Source: Lacihabitans sp. CCS-44 | Lineage (GTDB): Bacteria > Bacteroidota > Bacteroidia > Cytophagales > Spirosomataceae | Assembly (NCBI RefSeq): GCF_024343735.1 | Contig: NZ_RJUE01000061.1 | Location: 1-64,000 of the forward strand | Direction: 5' to 3' | DNA length: 64,000 nt | In this document: positions 44,370-53,297 of the stretch, piece after piece | Layout of the letters: each line of letters starts with the position of its first letter | Position numbering within the stretch: position 1 is the first letter of the stretch | Notes under the pieces: model-generated | Told to the model about the DNA's origin: nothing | Seen by the model: only the letters and a program-made list of their open reading frames with translations | The model's database searches: none | Position numbers and translations under genes: made by a program

Positions 44370-45109
44370 AGAGGTACTACTATTCTAATTCCTGCTGTTT
44401 TACTAAAAAACAAGCCTTTTGTGCCTGGCTGCCGTAATGTTTTATTGCTTAAAAATCCAAAGTGTAAAGGAATGATTTCCAATTCATCTGGGTCGGTTGT
44501 CTCATCCATACTTGTATATTTTCCCATTCCTAAGCCCGCATAGGCATCCAAAAACAAATGCTTATGCAAATGAATATGCTTACCAAATTTGAAATGAATG
44601 GTTTGAGCTTTTTCGGTGTAAGGCACAAGATCAAATTTAGCATAGGATGGAAGTTGAACTCCACCTATGCCAGTGGCCATTTCTACCGTTCTATCATACT
44701 TGCCTTGAACATATTCTACAGAATAGTATCTTCCAAAGGGTTTTTTGTCTAATCCTGCAAATGGAAACCAGTCTGAAAAATACATTTTTAACTCACCACG
44801 GAATTCGGTATTGATGTTTTCTACCTGATTTTTCCTTACATATTTGTTTAAGTTCTGTGAGCCCTTCCCCTTGCCATAGTCAAAACTAAAACTGAACTTA
44901 CCAAATGGAGGAGCCAATTCAGCACCATATTGTATCGTGTTGTTATAACCTAACAGAGAAGTGGGGTTAAAACGCAATAAAAGAAACGGGACATGGGTAA
45001 ACTGTACAGGTTTTTTATTGAAAAGTGGCTTGGTCTCGATATTATATAGCTGAGCCATCGCATTGATAAACAATAGATTGAAAGCCAATATTTTTAAAAA
45101 AGTCTTCAT
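44366..45109 (-). CDS. Secreted or outer-membrane protein, DUF3575-like barrel
   Basis: 247 residues from the ATG at 45109, which overlaps the previous stop (ATGA); a TTG at 45112 is the other in-frame start. Signal peptide (MKTFLKILAFNLLFINAMAQ). The mature part has strands typical of small outer-membrane barrels (TIQYGAELAPPFGKFSFSFDYGKG, FRGELKMYFSDWFPFAG, GLGMGKYTSMDE), ending GIRIVVPL. It has a histidine-rich piece (HIHLHKHLFL). The function is unknown. Confidence 0.65.
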   Translation of the reverse strand: MKTFLKILAFNLLFINAMAQLYNIETKPLFNKKPVQFTHVPFLLLRFNPTSLLGYNNTIQYGAELAPPFGKFSFSFDYGKGKGSQNLNKYVRKNQVENINTEFRGELKMYFSDWFPFAGLDKKPFGRYYSVEYVQGKYDRTVEMATGIGGVQLPSYAKFDLVPYTEKAQTIHFKFGKHIHLHKHLFLDAYAGLGMGKYTSMDETTDPDELEIIPLHFGFLSNKTLRQPGTKGLFFSKTAGIRIVVPL

Positions 45110-45834
45110 CAAATCTCGTTTATTTTTTCCAATTTATTATTTGAGCCGTAGCTCAACTGAACCATACCTTTGAAGGTTTTTACCAATATTCTATTCAGAC
45201 TTGGTACAACTCTAATGAATTCTCCAGTGGAAACCGAAAATTCAGTTATTTTTGATAATTCAGAGCCGTTTTTTATTTCATATACAGTCAAAAGCCCACC
45301 TGCATCCAGCATGAAAATCTTTCTATTCATCACTTTTAAGTCGATTATCGATTCGGAAAGATATTGGTTGAGATATACAAGTTCTGTAAATTTATTTATT
45401 TTAAAAAGAGAATATTTTGTTGCTAAACCAGGTTGGCACGCTGTTTTTCCTTGTGATACCACTACAAAGCTATCCAAAAGTGCGATTTGGTCACAAATGC
45501 TAAAAGCATAGTTTTTTAATTGAACAGTTTTATTCGTTTTTGTAAAATATGCTTTTAGTCCAGTTTTGTTAAGTAGTAAAAGAGAATCGGAACTTCCGGC
45601 AATTCGTTCAATATCTAAGGAATCTGCCGTGAATTTGCTCAAATTTAGATTGGAAACAAAGCTATTGTTTAGGAAGTGCATTTCATTTTTTTTCAAAAAC
45701 ACGTTCTGATTGTTGGTTGTCTCATTGAAAAAGTTCTGTTCAGTATTGCTTCCCAAAATACGTAAGGAGCCAATTTCTTCTACTTTGGAGCAAGATACTA
45801 AGGCGAAAAAAGCTAATATTATCAAATATCTCAT
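45109..45834 (-). CDS. Lipoprotein with propeller-like repeats
   Basis: 241 residues with a lipobox (ALVSC). The body consists of short strand-rich units (LLLLNKTGLKAYFTKTN, DSFVVVSQGKTACQPG, MNRKIFMLDAGGLLTVYEIKNGSELSKI) that look like blades of a beta-propeller. I do not recognise the family. It is the second gene of a four-gene operon of exported proteins and lies 1 nt after the gene upstream. Confidence 0.65.
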   Translation of the reverse strand: MRYLIILAFFALVSCSKVEEIGSLRILGSNTEQNFFNETTNNQNVFLKKNEMHFLNNSFVSNLNLSKFTADSLDIERIAGSSDSLLLLNKTGLKAYFTKTNKTVQLKNYAFSICDQIALLDSFVVVSQGKTACQPGLATKYSLFKINKFTELVYLNQYLSESIIDLKVMNRKIFMLDAGGLLTVYEIKNGSELSKITEFSVSTGEFIRVVPSLNRILVKTFKGMVQLSYGSNNKLEKINEI

Positions 45835-45835
45835 T

Positions 45836-46423
45836 TTAACGGTAGCAATTTAGTTTTTTATCAATTACTTTTTTCTCCCATTCTACCACAAAATCTACTG
45901 AATCAGGACATTCGAAATAAATATTGCGTTCGGTTGGATAATTTGGAAATGTAAACAAACTAGCTTTTCTATTTACCAATCCAAAATTAGCTTTATTGGC
46001 TACAAAAGTGTCTGTTATTTGGGAAGAGTTTCCTATTAAGTTCAAGCCAGATATTTTAAATGAAATTAGGTCATTGCCGTTGTCGCAAATGATGAATCCA
46101 TCTTTTACTGTGAACTTTCTCAATGCTGGAATATTTATAAACAGTAGCGGGTCCGGTTTGGCATCTTTAGGATTTTTAAAAATATGCAATCCTCTTGCAT
46201 AATCTGCTACATATAAGTATTTTTCGTCAACATACATGTCTGAGATTTGTTCAATTGGAAGTGGTTTTTCAACTCTAAAGTTGCTCAAGTCCGATTCACT
46301 GAGTGAAGTCTTTATGAAATAGCCCTCGCTTGCGTAGCTCGGGTCGTTTTCTTGAAAGCTTTCAAACTTTTGGCAAGAAGTGAACCCGACAAAAAGAATG
46401 AAAAGCAAGAGTATTTTATGCAT
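45836..46423 (-). CDS. LVIVD-like repeat lipoprotein
   Basis: 195 residues from the ATG at 46423 (a TTG at 46426 adds one residue). Lipobox FTSC. The body contains QISDMYVDEKYLYVADYARGLHIFKN and FTVKDGFIICDNGNDLISFKISG, the type of repeat seen in LVIVD-repeat surface proteins, which fold as propellers. First gene of the lipoprotein operon; with the next gene it may form two parts of one surface complex (inference from spacing of 1 nt). Confidence 0.65.
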   Translation of the reverse strand: MHKILLLFILFVGFTSCQKFESFQENDPSYASEGYFIKTSLSESDLSNFRVEKPLPIEQISDMYVDEKYLYVADYARGLHIFKNPKDAKPDPLLFINIPALRKFTVKDGFIICDNGNDLISFKISGLNLIGNSSQITDTFVANKANFGLVNRKASLFTFPNYPTERNIYFECPDSVDFVVEWEKKVIDKKLNCYR

Positions 46424-46495
46424 CAAGGCTTATGTTTGATTTATAGAATAATAATTCAATAAACGTTCCAAACTTGAAGCTTGGTATAAAAAAGA

Positions 46496-46533
46496 AAAAA
46501 ATCCTATCAGAATTTAGTTCTAACAGGATTTTT
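46496..46533. terminator. Terminator between M48 protease and the lipoprotein operon
   Basis: Stem AAAAATCCT/AGGATTTTT (46497-46505 region with 46525-46533), extended by weaker pairs, with T runs on both sides. It lies downstream of the M48 gene (minus, ends 46716), though 183 nt away. Confidence 0.5.
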
Positions 46534-46626
46534 CTAAATGTAGGCTCAATTTGACATCTATAATCAGCCAAGAATTTTTTAATGATTAAAATCCCTCAAC
46601 AACGAAACTTTTAACTCTTTAATCTG

Positions 46627-46713
46627 AGACATTGAGCGGAGCCGAAATGTCCCAGCTCGGTTACTGAGCGAAGCCGAACTGAGCCGAATTTCTGTTACTG
46701 AGTGGAGTTGAAG
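46627..46713. repeat. REP-like repeat cluster (TGAGCGnAGCCGAA words)
   Basis: The words TGAGCGGAGCCGAA, TGAGCGAAGCCGAA, TGAGCCGAA and TGAGTGGAGTTGAA follow each other. The first is framed by GACATT...AATGTC, so it forms a hairpin. These are recognised intergenic repetitive elements in Bacteroidota and other bacteria. Confidence 0.72.
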
Positions 46714-46715
46714 TA

Positions 46716-47552
46716 CTATTTTTTATTACCGTAAGCATAATAATACTTCATGGCTTTATCCATATTTTTTTCCAATTCAGCAATCCTCGTTTCATCTGCT
46801 GGGTGAGTTGAAAGCAATTTTGGTGGTTTTTGAGAATTTTTGCCTGCTTCAGCCATTCTTTGCCAAAAAGCCACAGCTTCTTTTGGTTGATACCCAGCCA
46901 TGGCCATAAAAATCAAACCAATTTTGTCAGCCTCAGATTCTTGTTTTCTGCTGTTTGGAAGAACGCCTCCAAGGGTGGTCCCAACTCCTAAAACCTGACC
47001 CGCAATTTCCATAACTCTCTGGTCTCCAGTATAAATTCCTGCTGCAGCTGCCCCTACTTGAGTAAGACCTTGTGCTACCATTGCTCTGCTCATTCGTTCC
47101 CTACCGTGTTCGGCTATGGCGTGTGCTACTTCATGCCCCATTACTACCGCTATGCCGTCCTCTGATTTGCAAATGGGTAGTATTCCAGTATAGAAAACCA
47201 CTTTTCCACCAGGCATACACCAAGCGTTTAATTCTTTACTTTCTACTGTTCTAAACTCCCAATTGTAGCCATCCAACATGTATCCAAGGTTTTGCTGAAT
47301 AAGGTAGTCCTCGGCAGCTTTTTTTATTCTTTCTCCAACCCTTTCTACCATTTTAGCGTCGGATTTGTTAGACGGAACTTGTTTGACTGTATCCAAAAAA
47401 CCTTTGTATTGTTGAAAACTCATGGCCATCATTTGATCGCCAGAGACTAAGCCCACCATTTGTTTTCTACCTGTCAACGGTACTCGTTGACAAGCCCAGA
47501 CAAAGGATATCAGCACTACAAAACCAATAATTATTCTATACTTTTTGTTCAT
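46716..47552 (-). CDS. M48-family zinc metallopeptidase lipoprotein
   Basis: 278 residues with a lipobox (FVWAC) followed by QRVPLTGRKQ, which is typical of the M48 lipoproteins close to LoiP/BepA. The zinc site is HEVAH in MGHEVAHAIAEHGRERM, with the third ligand Glu in ESEADKIGLIFMAMAGY. It lies at the periplasmic side and probably degrades or refolds outer-membrane proteins. Single gene. Confidence 0.92.
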   Translation of the reverse strand: MNKKYRIIIGFVVLISFVWACQRVPLTGRKQMVGLVSGDQMMAMSFQQYKGFLDTVKQVPSNKSDAKMVERVGERIKKAAEDYLIQQNLGYMLDGYNWEFRTVESKELNAWCMPGGKVVFYTGILPICKSEDGIAVVMGHEVAHAIAEHGRERMSRAMVAQGLTQVGAAAAGIYTGDQRVMEIAGQVLGVGTTLGGVLPNSRKQESEADKIGLIFMAMAGYQPKEAVAFWQRMAEAGKNSQKPPKLLSTHPADETRIAELEKNMDKAMKYYYAYGNKK

Positions 47553-47650
47553 TTTTTAAGGATTTTACTGTTTGAAAGATAATAACGCTAAATTAATTGA
47601 TACATTTAGTTGCTTAGACTTATTTTTGCAAAAAAAGTAATTCTAATTTT

Positions 47651-48259
47651 ATGAAAATATTAGCTGTAGGACGCAATTATGCTGAACATATTGCCGAACT
47701 CAATAACGAAAGACCAGACCAACCTGTTATTTTTTCAAAACCAGAAACCGCTCTTTTAAAAAATAATGAACCGTTTTATTATCCAGATTTTTCTGAAGAC
47801 ATTCATCATGAGGTGGAAATAGTTCTGAAAGTGTCCAAAATGGGTAAAAATATTGAAGAGAAGTTTGCTCACAAATATTACGACGAAATAGGACTTGGTA
47901 TAGATTTTACGGCACGTGATATTCAATCAAAACTCAAAGCAAAAGGTCTACCTTGGGATTTAGCAAAGGGTTTTAATGATTCTGCTCCTATCTCAAATTT
48001 TGTTTCAAAAGAAGGTTTTGATATGCAAAACATCAACTTTTCGTTAGACAATAATGGAGAAAGAAAACAAACTGGAAATACCAGCATGATGCTCTATTCA
48101 TTTGATTATTTAATAAGTTTTATCTCACAATATTTTACACTTAAAACAGGGGATTTGATATTTACAGGTACACCAGCTGGTGTCTCAGCCGTAAAAATTG
48201 GAGATAGATTGGTGGGTAAAATAGAAGACAGTGTGATGTTTGATTTTGAAGTAAAATAA
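47651..48259 (+). CDS. Fumarylacetoacetate hydrolase-family enzyme
   Basis: 202 residues. It opens with MKILAVGRNYAEHIAELNNERPDQPVIFSKPETALL, then has the metal-binding EVEIVLKVSKMGK, FTARDIQ (Asp and Gln ligands), KGFNDSAPIS and GDLIFTGTPAGVS, all of the FAH C-terminal fold. Family members cleave or decarboxylate beta-keto acids such as oxaloacetate or acylpyruvates with Mg2+; the short length suits acylpyruvase/oxaloacetate decarboxylase types. It is followed directly (0 nt) by an M23 peptidase gene. Confidence 0.9.
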   Translation: MKILAVGRNYAEHIAELNNERPDQPVIFSKPETALLKNNEPFYYPDFSEDIHHEVEIVLKVSKMGKNIEEKFAHKYYDEIGLGIDFTARDIQSKLKAKGLPWDLAKGFNDSAPISNFVSKEGFDMQNINFSLDNNGERKQTGNTSMMLYSFDYLISFISQYFTLKTGDLIFTGTPAGVSAVKIGDRLVGKIEDSVMFDFEVK

Positions 48260-50128
48260 ATGAAGTTTTTGAAGTTTAGCATTTTTCTTGTTTTAATAGC
48301 TTTTTCGGTTTCTGCACAGCAAAAGTTCCCTCATGGTTACTTTATAATGCCCATTGCTCCTGGACAAATCACCTCATTATCAGGTTGTTTTGGTGACATT
48401 CGCACCAATCACTTTCATGCCGGATTGGATGTAAGAACTGGAGGGATGGAAGGCAAAAACGTACATTCAGCTGCAGAAGGGTATGTTTCTCGTATAAAAA
48501 TTCAGAATGGAGGCTATGGGAATGCCCTTTATGTTACCCATCCCAATGGCCTAACTACTTTATATGCCCATCTAAAAGTTTTCAATGATATGCTACAGAA
48601 ATATTTGGTTAGCCAACAATACCAACAGAAAACTTGGGAGATAGATGTAATACTAAATCCGAATCAGTTTTTGGTAAAAAAAGGTGACATTATAGCTTTA
48701 TCGGGTAATACAGGCGGTTCGGCAGGCCCACATTTACATTTCGAAATTCGAGATGCAGAAGAAAACGTTCTTGATCCTTCACAATTTGGTTTTGCTGAAT
48801 TAAAAGACAATGTTTCGCCAATAATTCAGCAGATTTCACTCAAATGTATGTCAGCAGATGCTCGAATAAATGGCAAATTTGGGATTTTTAATTTCTCTGT
48901 AATTAAAGGAAAGGATGGTTTGTATAGAATTCCTCAAAAAATTACTGCAAAAGGGATGCTAGGTCTTGAGGTTCTAACTTATGATAGAGCAAACAATAGC
49001 CCATTTAGACAAGGAGTTAACCAAATAAACCTTGTTGTAAACGACAAACCAGTTTATAATTTCAGGCTTGACAAAATGGCTTTTCATAATAAATTGGACA
49101 TGAATATTCATGCCAATTATGAGAAAATGAATAAAACTGGTCAGAAAATACATAAGTGTTATGTGGAAGAAGGCAACACTTTTGATTTTTACAAAACCAA
49201 TGAATCATCTGGGAAATTTAAGATTGAAAACGATACAAATTTGGTAGAATTGAGGGTAAACGATGCCTTTGCCAATACTATTTTCGCTGAATTCAATATC
49301 ATACAAGAGAAAGAGCGTAATTCGACGATTATTTCTTCTGCCAAAATCAAAACCGATATTCTGGACAATTTCTTGAAAATTGAAGTGTCTGATCCAACAA
49401 ATGAATTCAATAGTCTGGGGCTACAAATAGGCAATTCAATAACTCAAGTACCTTTTGATGAGATTCTTGGACAAACCAAAATTAAAGTTTTAGATTTAAA
49501 ACTCGGATTCCCTGAGTCTATAACCCTCAATGGAGCACAAATTATGCTGCCTGTAAACACTGCTTTAAAAAAATCCAATCCTTTTATAAATAAAGAAAAC
49601 CTCAAAGCAGACTTTAAAGATGTACTTTATGACGAGGCATTTCTCAATATAATTGTGAATGACACCGAACTTAATCTTCATGAAGATATAGTGCCATTGA
49701 AAGGTTATGCCGACATTGTTTGGAAGAAAAACAGCCTTCCAGCATATCCCGACAAATACAAGGCTTATTTAAAAGCAGGTAAAATGAAGTTTTTGGGCGG
49801 AGACTGGCAGGGAACAAATTTGAGTTTCAAAACCAGAGAATTTGGAAAAATTCAAACCCTTTATGATTTGGACTCTCCAGCTATTTCTCCTAAATCATTA
49901 ACCAAAGAAAGTCTAAAATTCAGAATATCAGACGCTTTATCAGGTATAAAGACTATTGAATGTTATGTAAATGAAGAATGGATATTAATGAACTTCGAAT
50001 ACAAAAACGGTATGATTTGGTCAGAAAAACTTGACTCTTCAAAACCTTTTTTAGGCAAAGTAGTTTTAAAAATAACCGATAATTGTGAAAACGTCGGAAC
50101 TTTTGAAACAGAAATAACAGAGAAATAA
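48260..50128 (+). CDS. M23-family (LytM) metallopeptidase
   Basis: 622 residues with a signal peptide (MKFLKFSIFLVLIAFSVSAQ). The LytM catalytic part lies at about 35-180: HFHAGLDVRT provides the first zinc ligands (HxxxD), and GPHLHFEIRD provides the HxH pair. The C-terminal 430 residues have Ig-like strands and no second enzyme motif, probably for substrate or partner binding. It cuts peptidoglycan cross-bridges, or if the site is inactive acts as a LytM activator; the conserved site residues argue for an active enzyme. Confidence 0.9.
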   Translation: MKFLKFSIFLVLIAFSVSAQQKFPHGYFIMPIAPGQITSLSGCFGDIRTNHFHAGLDVRTGGMEGKNVHSAAEGYVSRIKIQNGGYGNALYVTHPNGLTTLYAHLKVFNDMLQKYLVSQQYQQKTWEIDVILNPNQFLVKKGDIIALSGNTGGSAGPHLHFEIRDAEENVLDPSQFGFAELKDNVSPIIQQISLKCMSADARINGKFGIFNFSVIKGKDGLYRIPQKITAKGMLGLEVLTYDRANNSPFRQGVNQINLVVNDKPVYNFRLDKMAFHNKLDMNIHANYEKMNKTGQKIHKCYVEEGNTFDFYKTNESSGKFKIENDTNLVELRVNDAFANTIFAEFNIIQEKERNSTIISSAKIKTDILDNFLKIEVSDPTNEFNSLGLQIGNSITQVPFDEILGQTKIKVLDLKLGFPESITLNGAQIMLPVNTALKKSNPFINKENLKADFKDVLYDEAFLNIIVNDTELNLHEDIVPLKGYADIVWKKNSLPAYPDKYKAYLKAGKMKFLGGDWQGTNLSFKTREFGKIQTLYDLDSPAISPKSLTKESLKFRISDALSGIKTIECYVNEEWILMNFEYKNGMIWSEKLDSSKPFLGKVVLKITDNCENVGTFETEITEK

Positions 50129-50210
50129 AATTATCTTTAAAAGCTAATAGAGATTCGGTTAAGCAATATTAACTCTACATCTTTTCGACCTAGCGGTAAA
50201 ATTAAAAACA

Positions 50211-50660
50211 ATGAAATTAGAGATAGGGCAAAAAGCCCCAAACTTCGAAACTATAAACCAAGATGGAAAGACAGTGAAATTGAGCGATTTTGCTGGTAAA
50301 AAAGTAGTTTTATACTTTTATCCCAAAGACAATACACCCACCTGCACAACCCAAGCATGTAATCTCAGAGACAATTATGTAGCTCTTCAGGCCAAAGGCT
50401 ATACAGTTTTGGGTGTTAGTACAGATACCGCCAAGTCGCATAAAAAATTCCAAACCAAATTCAATCTTCCATTCGACTTGCTCGATGACGTTTCTATGAA
50501 AATGGTGAATGCTTATGGTGTTTGGGCCGAAAAAACTACCTTCGGAAAAACCTATATGGGAGTTTTAAGAACCACTTTTATCATAGATGAAAAAGGTATA
50601 ATTACCGACATCGTGGATAGAGTGGAGTCTAAGAGGCATTCAGAGCAAATTGTTTCCTAA
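50211..50660 (+). CDS. bcp: Thiol peroxidase Bcp (peroxiredoxin Q type)
   Basis: 149 residues. It has IGQKAPNFETINQDGKTVKLSDF, the peroxidatic Cys in YPKDNTPTCTTQACNLRDNY with the resolving Cys five residues later, and VLGVSTDTAKSHKKFQTKFNLPFDLL. It reduces H2O2 and organic peroxides with thioredoxin as donor in the cytoplasm. The last 4 nt overlap the converging gene. Confidence 0.95.
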   Translation: MKLEIGQKAPNFETINQDGKTVKLSDFAGKKVVLYFYPKDNTPTCTTQACNLRDNYVALQAKGYTVLGVSTDTAKSHKKFQTKFNLPFDLLDDVSMKMVNAYGVWAEKTTFGKTYMGVLRTTFIIDEKGIITDIVDRVESKRHSEQIVS

Positions 50661-51073
50661 AATCTGAAACCATAAGGGTTTTCAATTTCTCGCCCTCTTG
50701 ATTTCATGAAATCTGAAACTGAAATCCTTTGCCCAAAACAACCATTTATTAGTGTAACTTTCTCATTGTCAATGCTATTCTTAAGTAGAATTTCTTCAGC
50801 TAATGTTCTGTTTTTGTTCAAAAGAGCCAAAAAAGCATAACACCTCACACAGGCGTTTTGATGCTGGCACAGAGCTATTAACTCCTCAGTTTTATAAATC
50901 TCTATCAGGCCTTTATAGGCTTGGTACTCCTCGGATATAATCCCATTGATACCTTTTGTATAACCAGAAACCACATTTGCATGCTCTATAATGGCAACCA
51001 AAGAATCAATTTTGGAAGATTGTGCGAATGAGTAATTGGTTACGAGAACCAAAACTAATAGGATTGCCTTCAT
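50657..51073 (-). CDS. Small secreted protein of unknown function
   Basis: 138 residues with a signal peptide (MKAILLVLVLVTNYSFAQ). The mature part has helical segments with CQHQNACVRCYAFLALLN, which reads like a HEAT-type repeat turn (variation of amino acids about a Cys-rich helix), and GCFGQRISVSDFMKSRG. I do not recognise the family. It converges on bcp with a 4-nt overlap of the stops. Confidence 0.65.
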   Translation of the reverse strand: MKAILLVLVLVTNYSFAQSSKIDSLVAIIEHANVVSGYTKGINGIISEEYQAYKGLIEIYKTEELIALCQHQNACVRCYAFLALLNKNRTLAEEILLKNSIDNEKVTLINGCFGQRISVSDFMKSRGREIENPYGFRF

Positions 51074-51327
51074 TTTATATTTTTAATTAAAGAAGATATA
51101 CAGATGTAAACGTTGCACAAACAGCATATTTATAGCTAGGAATAAATGCAAACTATTGCTTATCAGACATTTTACTATATTTAGTTCTTCCATATTTTGT
51201 TTTAATGATTTTTACGTGTACATTTGACACTTATTATAAAATATTTGCTAATCTTCAAACATTTATAGGCTTAGCAGCAATATTTTAATAAATTTGTGAA
51301 GATTATTAACAAAATTCTAATTCTTAA

Positions 51328-52194
51328 ATGCAAACCCCAGAAATCAAGGACATTGCCACCCAAGTAAGACGCGACATCGTACGCATGGTACATGGTTGTA
51401 AGTCCGGCCACCCAGGTGGATCATTAGGCTGCACGGATATCGTCGTGGCACTATATTTCCAACAGATGAAAATCAACAACCGCAAAGGAAAGGGCGGCTA
51501 CATTTCATTTAAAATGGACGGAATCGACGAAGACTTGTTCTTCCTCTCCAACGGCCACACTTCGCCTTTGTTTTATTCGGTTTTGGCAAGAAAAGGATAT
51601 TTTGGAATAGAGGAATTGAGTACATTTCGTAAGTTGAACTCAAGGCTTCAAGGTCACCCAACAACACACGAAGGCTTACCGGGCATCAGAGTTGCTTCTG
51701 GCTCATTGGGTCAAGGTATGTCAGTAGGTATTGGAGCAGCAATGGCCAAAAAACTAAATGGCGACAAAAACTTAGTCTATGTTTTGATGGGCGACGGTGA
51801 GCAGCAAGAAGGCCAAGTATGGGAAGCAGCACAGTTTGCACCACACCACAAAGTGGATAATTTGGTAGGAATAATTGACTTGAATGGTCAGCAGATAGAT
51901 GGTTCTACCGAGCAAGTAATGTCAAACCGTGACCTTAAAGCCAAATACAAAGCATTCGGCTGGAACGTAATGGAAATCAAAGAAGGCAATAACATAGAAG
52001 CTTGTATAGCAGGCCTAAGAAAAGCGAAAAGATTGACTGGCAAAGGCCAACCAGTGATGATATTGCTTTACACTGAAATGGGTGCTGGAGTAGATTTCAT
52101 GATGGGAAGCCACAAATGGCACGGGATTGCTCCAAATGACGAACAATTGGCGGCAGCATTGGCTCAGTTACCTTCAACATTGGCTGATTATTGA
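51328..52194 (+). CDS. Transketolase, N-terminal subunit
   Basis: 288 residues. It has the thiamine diphosphate-binding features of the transketolase N-half: GHPGGSLGCTDIVVALYFQQM, LSNGHTSPLFYSVLARKG, GSLGQGMSVGIGAAMA and the GDG motif in MGDGEQQEGQVWEAAQFA followed by DLNGQQ. Its partner C-terminal subunit is at 53861, but here the two are separated by 1.67 kb carrying an ATPase/TOPRIM pair. Together they interconvert pentose phosphates and related sugars. Confidence 0.95.
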   Translation: MQTPEIKDIATQVRRDIVRMVHGCKSGHPGGSLGCTDIVVALYFQQMKINNRKGKGGYISFKMDGIDEDLFFLSNGHTSPLFYSVLARKGYFGIEELSTFRKLNSRLQGHPTTHEGLPGIRVASGSLGQGMSVGIGAAMAKKLNGDKNLVYVLMGDGEQQEGQVWEAAQFAPHHKVDNLVGIIDLNGQQIDGSTEQVMSNRDLKAKYKAFGWNVMEIKEGNNIEACIAGLRKAKRLTGKGQPVMILLYTEMGAGVDFMMGSHKWHGIAPNDEQLAAALAQLPSTLADY

Positions 52195-52276
52195 TTTTTT
52201 TGGAGGCAACAAGGCAGTGAGGCAAAAGGCATAAGTAGATTTGATGTGAAGTCAATAGTTTTAAAGAAAAGAACAA

Positions 52277-52305
52277 CCTTAGCGTCTTTGCGACTTTGCG
52301 AGAAA
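52277..52305 (+). repeat. Intergenic repeat element before the inserted ATPase gene
   Basis: CCTTAGCGTCTTTGCGACTT and the following TGCGAGAAA hold the word CTTTGCG twice with a 9-nt step. Elements of this form recur between genes in many Bacteroidota genomes. It sits 8 nt before the start of the AAA-ATPase gene. Confidence 0.6.
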
Positions 52306-52313
52306 ATTACAGA

Positions 52314-53297
52314 ATGAAAATAAAGAGCTTAAATATTAAAAATTTCAAATCCATCGTTGATATCACCATCAACGAACCCAACCCCTTTACGGTGTTCGTC
52401 GGGCCTAATGGAAGTGGAAAATCTAATATTTTTGAGGCTTTGGAAATTCTTAAGTTCTCACATTTTAATGAAACATTAGACCTTTTTGGAGGCATGACTT
52501 CAGTTATTAATAAAAACTCCATTCCAGATAACTTTGCAATTAATTTTGAATATCTTGATACAGATCAATCAGCTGAATTTGACGTATCAATACAAATTTA
52601 TGAAGGTAAGATTGATTGCATTTCCTCTTACGTTGGTAGCATCGAATTTGATTCTAGTGAATTAAAACCTTTTGAGGTATTCAATAAAATTTCAAGGATT
52701 TTTGTTGGTAATGAAAGAATAAATAGAATTATCAATAATTCAAATAATAAGCTTTCAAATTCATGTCAAAACTTGGAAAAAGTACTTAAAAGACTTCTAG
52801 AGGATGAATTAATCAGAGAAGAAATCTCCGATTGGTTATCACTTTTCATTCCGGAATTTGATAGAATTGAAGTTCAGAAAAGTCAATTTAGTAGTAATGA
52901 AGATTTGTTGATTTATCAAAAACATTACGATAAACCTTTTAATAAAGAATTGATTTCTGATGGTACTTATAATATTATTGCCTTATTGACAGCTGTTTAT
53001 CAATCTGATGAACCACAGTTTTTGTGTATTGAAGAGCCTGAGAATGGATTGCATCCAAAGGTCATTAAGCAATTGGTGAATTTCTTTAGAAATGCTTGTG
53101 AGGAAAAGGGTCATTATATCTGGCTAAATACGCATTCTCAAACTTTGGTGTCGCAACTCACTCCAGAAGAAATTATTTTAGTGGACAAAGAGGATGGCGA
53201 GACCAAAATTAGTCAAGTAAAAGGATTCAATACACACGGACTTGAAATGGATGAAGCTTGGCTCTCTAATGCTCTTGGAGGTGGGCTACCGTGGTAA
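52314..53297 (+). CDS. AAA/ABC-type ATPase (OLD/RecF-like), first gene of an inserted pair
   Basis: 327 residues from the ATG at 52314; a TTG at 52296 is the other start. It begins MKIKSLNIKNFKSIVDITI, with Walker A GPNGSGKSN (about 28-36). Walker B is FLCIEEPENGLHP (about 242-254), with the H-switch in NTHSQTLVSQL. A shortened insertion region lies between, as in AAA_15/AAA_21 proteins. Such SMC-like ATPases work with nuclease or TOPRIM partners in defence. The TOPRIM-like gene downstream overlaps it by 7 nt. Both are inserted between the transketolase subunits. Confidence 0.85.
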   Translation: MKIKSLNIKNFKSIVDITINEPNPFTVFVGPNGSGKSNIFEALEILKFSHFNETLDLFGGMTSVINKNSIPDNFAINFEYLDTDQSAEFDVSIQIYEGKIDCISSYVGSIEFDSSELKPFEVFNKISRIFVGNERINRIINNSNNKLSNSCQNLEKVLKRLLEDELIREEISDWLSLFIPEFDRIEVQKSQFSSNEDLLIYQKHYDKPFNKELISDGTYNIIALLTAVYQSDEPQFLCIEEPENGLHPKVIKQLVNFFRNACEEKGHYIWLNTHSQTLVSQLTPEEIILVDKEDGETKISQVKGFNTHGLEMDEAWLSNALGGGLPW

